64,000 nucleotides of DNA, taken from positions 2,480,001 through 2,544,000 of the forward strand of contig NZ_CP051198.1 of assembly GCF_024181225.1 (NCBI RefSeq). The letters run 5' to 3'. The translations under genes were made by a program, and so were the position numbers. Of the stretch, positions 62,901 through 64,000 are shown piece after piece. The DNA comes from Treponema sp. OMZ 787. GTDB taxonomy: Bacteria; Spirochaetota; Spirochaetia; Treponematales; Treponemataceae. Every line of letters begins with the position of its first letter. Position 1 is the first letter of the stretch. Below the pieces are notes generated by a model, which made no database searches, had not been told where the DNA came from, and saw only the letters and a program-made list of their open reading frames with translations.

Positions 62901-63158
62901 ATGAAAACAGCAGTTTTACAGACGCGTTTAGACACGGCTCTAAAGAAAGATGCAGATGCTTTTTTTGAATCCATAGGAATGGATACGACTACTGCAATAC
63001 GTATATTTTTAAAACAAACCTTAATACAACGTAAAATTCCATTTGAAATTGTTCAAGATAGTTCTTTTTATTCAGAAAAAAACATAAGAGCTTTGGAAAA
63101 TTCCAAAACTCAAATGGAAAATGGACAACACTCAATAAGAGAGCTGGTTGAGGTATAG
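62901..63158 (+). CDS. RelB/DinJ-family antitoxin
   Basis: 85 residues. An N-terminal RHH domain (LQTRLDTALKKDADAFFESI, GMDTTTAIRIFLKQTL) and an extended C-terminal part are typical of RelB/DinJ antitoxins. ATG follows AAGGAG. Two bases separate it from the toxin gene. It binds and inhibits the YoeB/Txe-like toxin and should repress its own promoter. Confidence 0.9.
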   Translation: MKTAVLQTRLDTALKKDADAFFESIGMDTTTAIRIFLKQTLIQRKIPFEIVQDSSFYSEKNIRALENSKTQMENGQHSIRELVEV

Positions 63159-63160
63159 AA

Positions 63161-63424
63161 TTGCACAAAGATTTTTCTGATGATGCATGGGCAGACTACA
63201 CCTATTGGATAATGCAGGATAAAAAGACTCTTAAGAAAATCAATAAACTAATTGCAGATATTGAACGAAACGGTCACGACGGTATAGGTCATCCGGAACC
63301 CTTAAAAGGAAATCTTAGCGATTATTGGTCTCGTTCAATAGATGAAAAACACCGTCTTGTTTATAAAATTGAAGATGGAATGATAAAGATTATTCAGTGC
63401 AAAAATCATTATAACGATAAATGA
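63161..63424 (+). CDS. YoeB/Txe-family ribosome-dependent mRNA interferase toxin
   Basis: 87 residues, TTG start at 63161 just after the antitoxin stop. WADYTYWIMQDKKTLKKINK, then GIGHPEPLKGNLSDYWSRSI, DEKHRLVYKI and CKNHY are the YoeB/Txe motifs; the catalytic Glu (HPEPLKG), Arg (RSID and KHRL) and C-terminal His are in place. It cleaves mRNA in the ribosomal A site. No better start is available: ATG is absent within the first residues. Confidence 0.9.
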   Translation: MHKDFSDDAWADYTYWIMQDKKTLKKINKLIADIERNGHDGIGHPEPLKGNLSDYWSRSIDEKHRLVYKIEDGMIKIIQCKNHYNDK

Positions 63425-63428
63425 TATT

Positions 63429-64000
63429 TTAAAATTTTCGATAAGGGGAACGCACAGGCTTAGAAGCGTCGCGGATAGTCCAGTCTTCTAGGGCCGCCTC
63501 GGAAAGGCGGGGCATAAAGCGTTTTTCTTTTACTGTACTCATCGTGGAGCCGGCTCCTACCGATTCAATCCACCAATCGTATAGCTGAACATTTGTCTTT
63601 ACATCCCAAAAACTGTGAAGTTTTTCGAGAGAGACAAAGCCGATTGGGTCATATTCGTAAAATCTTAATTTTGACTCAGCAGTATTCGGATGAGTTTCAT
63701 AAGGCAGCCATTTTTGCGGAATATAATTGTTCCCGATTATTCTTTTATATTCGCTAGGCATTCCGTATGCATAAAGAAGTTTTGTGTTGGTATCAAGTGC
63801 AAAAATTAAGTTATTAAGAGCATTTTCAAAAATCATGTCTTTTGCTGCATAGGCAGTAAATTTAAAAAAGATAAACCTTTGAAGCATTTTTGCTTCGCGA
63901 GGCTCATCATACATAGGAAGATCAAAGGGATGGGTGCCGTCAATCTTGTAATAGACAACATCGTTTATTTTATTTGTTATATTAAAAAAAATAATTGTAC
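63429..64000 (-). CDS. partial protein of unknown function (runs off right edge)
   Basis: The frame stays open from the stop at 63429 to base 64000 (about 190 residues), so the real start lies beyond the window; the ATG at 63914 is internal. Visible segments: IIFFNITNKINDVVYYKIDG, YAAKDMIFENALNNLIFALD, and YEYDPIGFVSLEKLHSFWDV. No motif is recognised. It converges on the YoeB-like gene with a gap of four bases. Confidence 0.65.
   Translation of the reverse strand, partial: TIIFFNITNKINDVVYYKIDGTHPFDLPMYDEPREAKMLQRFIFFKFTAYAAKDMIFENALNNLIFALDTNTKLLYAYGMPSEYKRIIGNNYIPQKWLPYETHPNTAESKLRFYEYDPIGFVSLEKLHSFWDVKTNVQLYDWWIESVGAGSTMSTVKEKRFMPRLSEAALEDWTIRDASKPVRSPYRKF

Overview
The window looks like chromosomal DNA from an oral-type Treponema, probably T. 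denticola or a close relative. The evidence is a cytoplasmic filament protein (CfpA) gene next to a pyruvate phosphate dikinase-like gene, a spirochaetal Pur-domain nucleic acid binding protein, many lipoproteins with spirochaete-style lipoboxes, three large methyl-accepting chemotaxis proteins, an Rnf cluster, and moderately AT-rich DNA with dense, often overlapping genes. There is no rRNA, CRISPR array, prophage or intact insertion sequence. The species call is from memory of gene content, not a search.

Layout. 1-12.5 kb (minus): a partial ABC transporter, a GNAT toxin-like gene with a tiny partner gene, rluB-scpB-scpA, recA, an Old Yellow Enzyme, two membrane proteins, the Pur protein, a phosphohexomutase, an MgtC-like protein and tRNA-Leu(CAG). 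12.5-14.2 kb (plus): a degraded Rpn nuclease gene and tyrS. 14.2-21.2 kb (minus): one long run from rplM-rpsI-recX through an HTH-REC regulator, an aldolase-like protein, a lipoprotein and an FMN enzyme to a pseudouridine synthase. 21.3-27.9 kb (plus): three chemoreceptors, each with its own sigma70-like promoter. 27.9-38.3 kb (minus): queuosine-precursor transporter, YkgJ-like protein, DUF4954 protein, AIM24 protein, then the cfpA - unknown - ppdK-like operon. 38.4-45.7 kb (plus): VWA protein, pallilysin-related candidate, double-rhodanese lipoprotein and rnfCDGEA. 45.8-53 kb (plus): large lipoprotein, M18 aminopeptidase, mnmG, hslO, cbiC. 53-64 kb is accessory: Rpn pseudogene between 22-bp direct repeats, small lipoprotein with a pentanucleotide-repeat promoter, MazEF-like and RelB/YoeB-like modules, an AAA-ATPase/PD-(D/E)XK protein, a heterodimeric ABC exporter, an intact Rpn gene, a metal ABC transporter and a partial gene.

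How it fits together. The housekeeping genes cover chromosome segregation (ScpAB), recombination (RecA, RecX), translation and RNA modification (L13, S9, TyrS, MnmG, pseudouridine synthases), redox protection (Hsp33) and ion-coupled electron transport (Rnf). Accessory load is seen as three toxin-antitoxin-like modules and four Rpn-family genes or relics.

Most notable: (1) at least six genes have a TTGnnn-17 bp-TAnnnT promoter whose -10 box lies only 6-9 nt before the start codon, with no Shine-Dalgarno sequence, which predicts leaderless mRNAs; (2) a perfect 22-bp direct repeat brackets a decayed Rpn gene and duplicates the end of cbiC; (3) TATAG repeats fill the -35/-10 region of a lipoprotein gene, a candidate phase-variable promoter; (4) the PPDK-like protein keeps its phosphohistidine and PEP-binding residues but has lost key nucleotide-site residues; (5) the Rnf cluster lacks rnfB.
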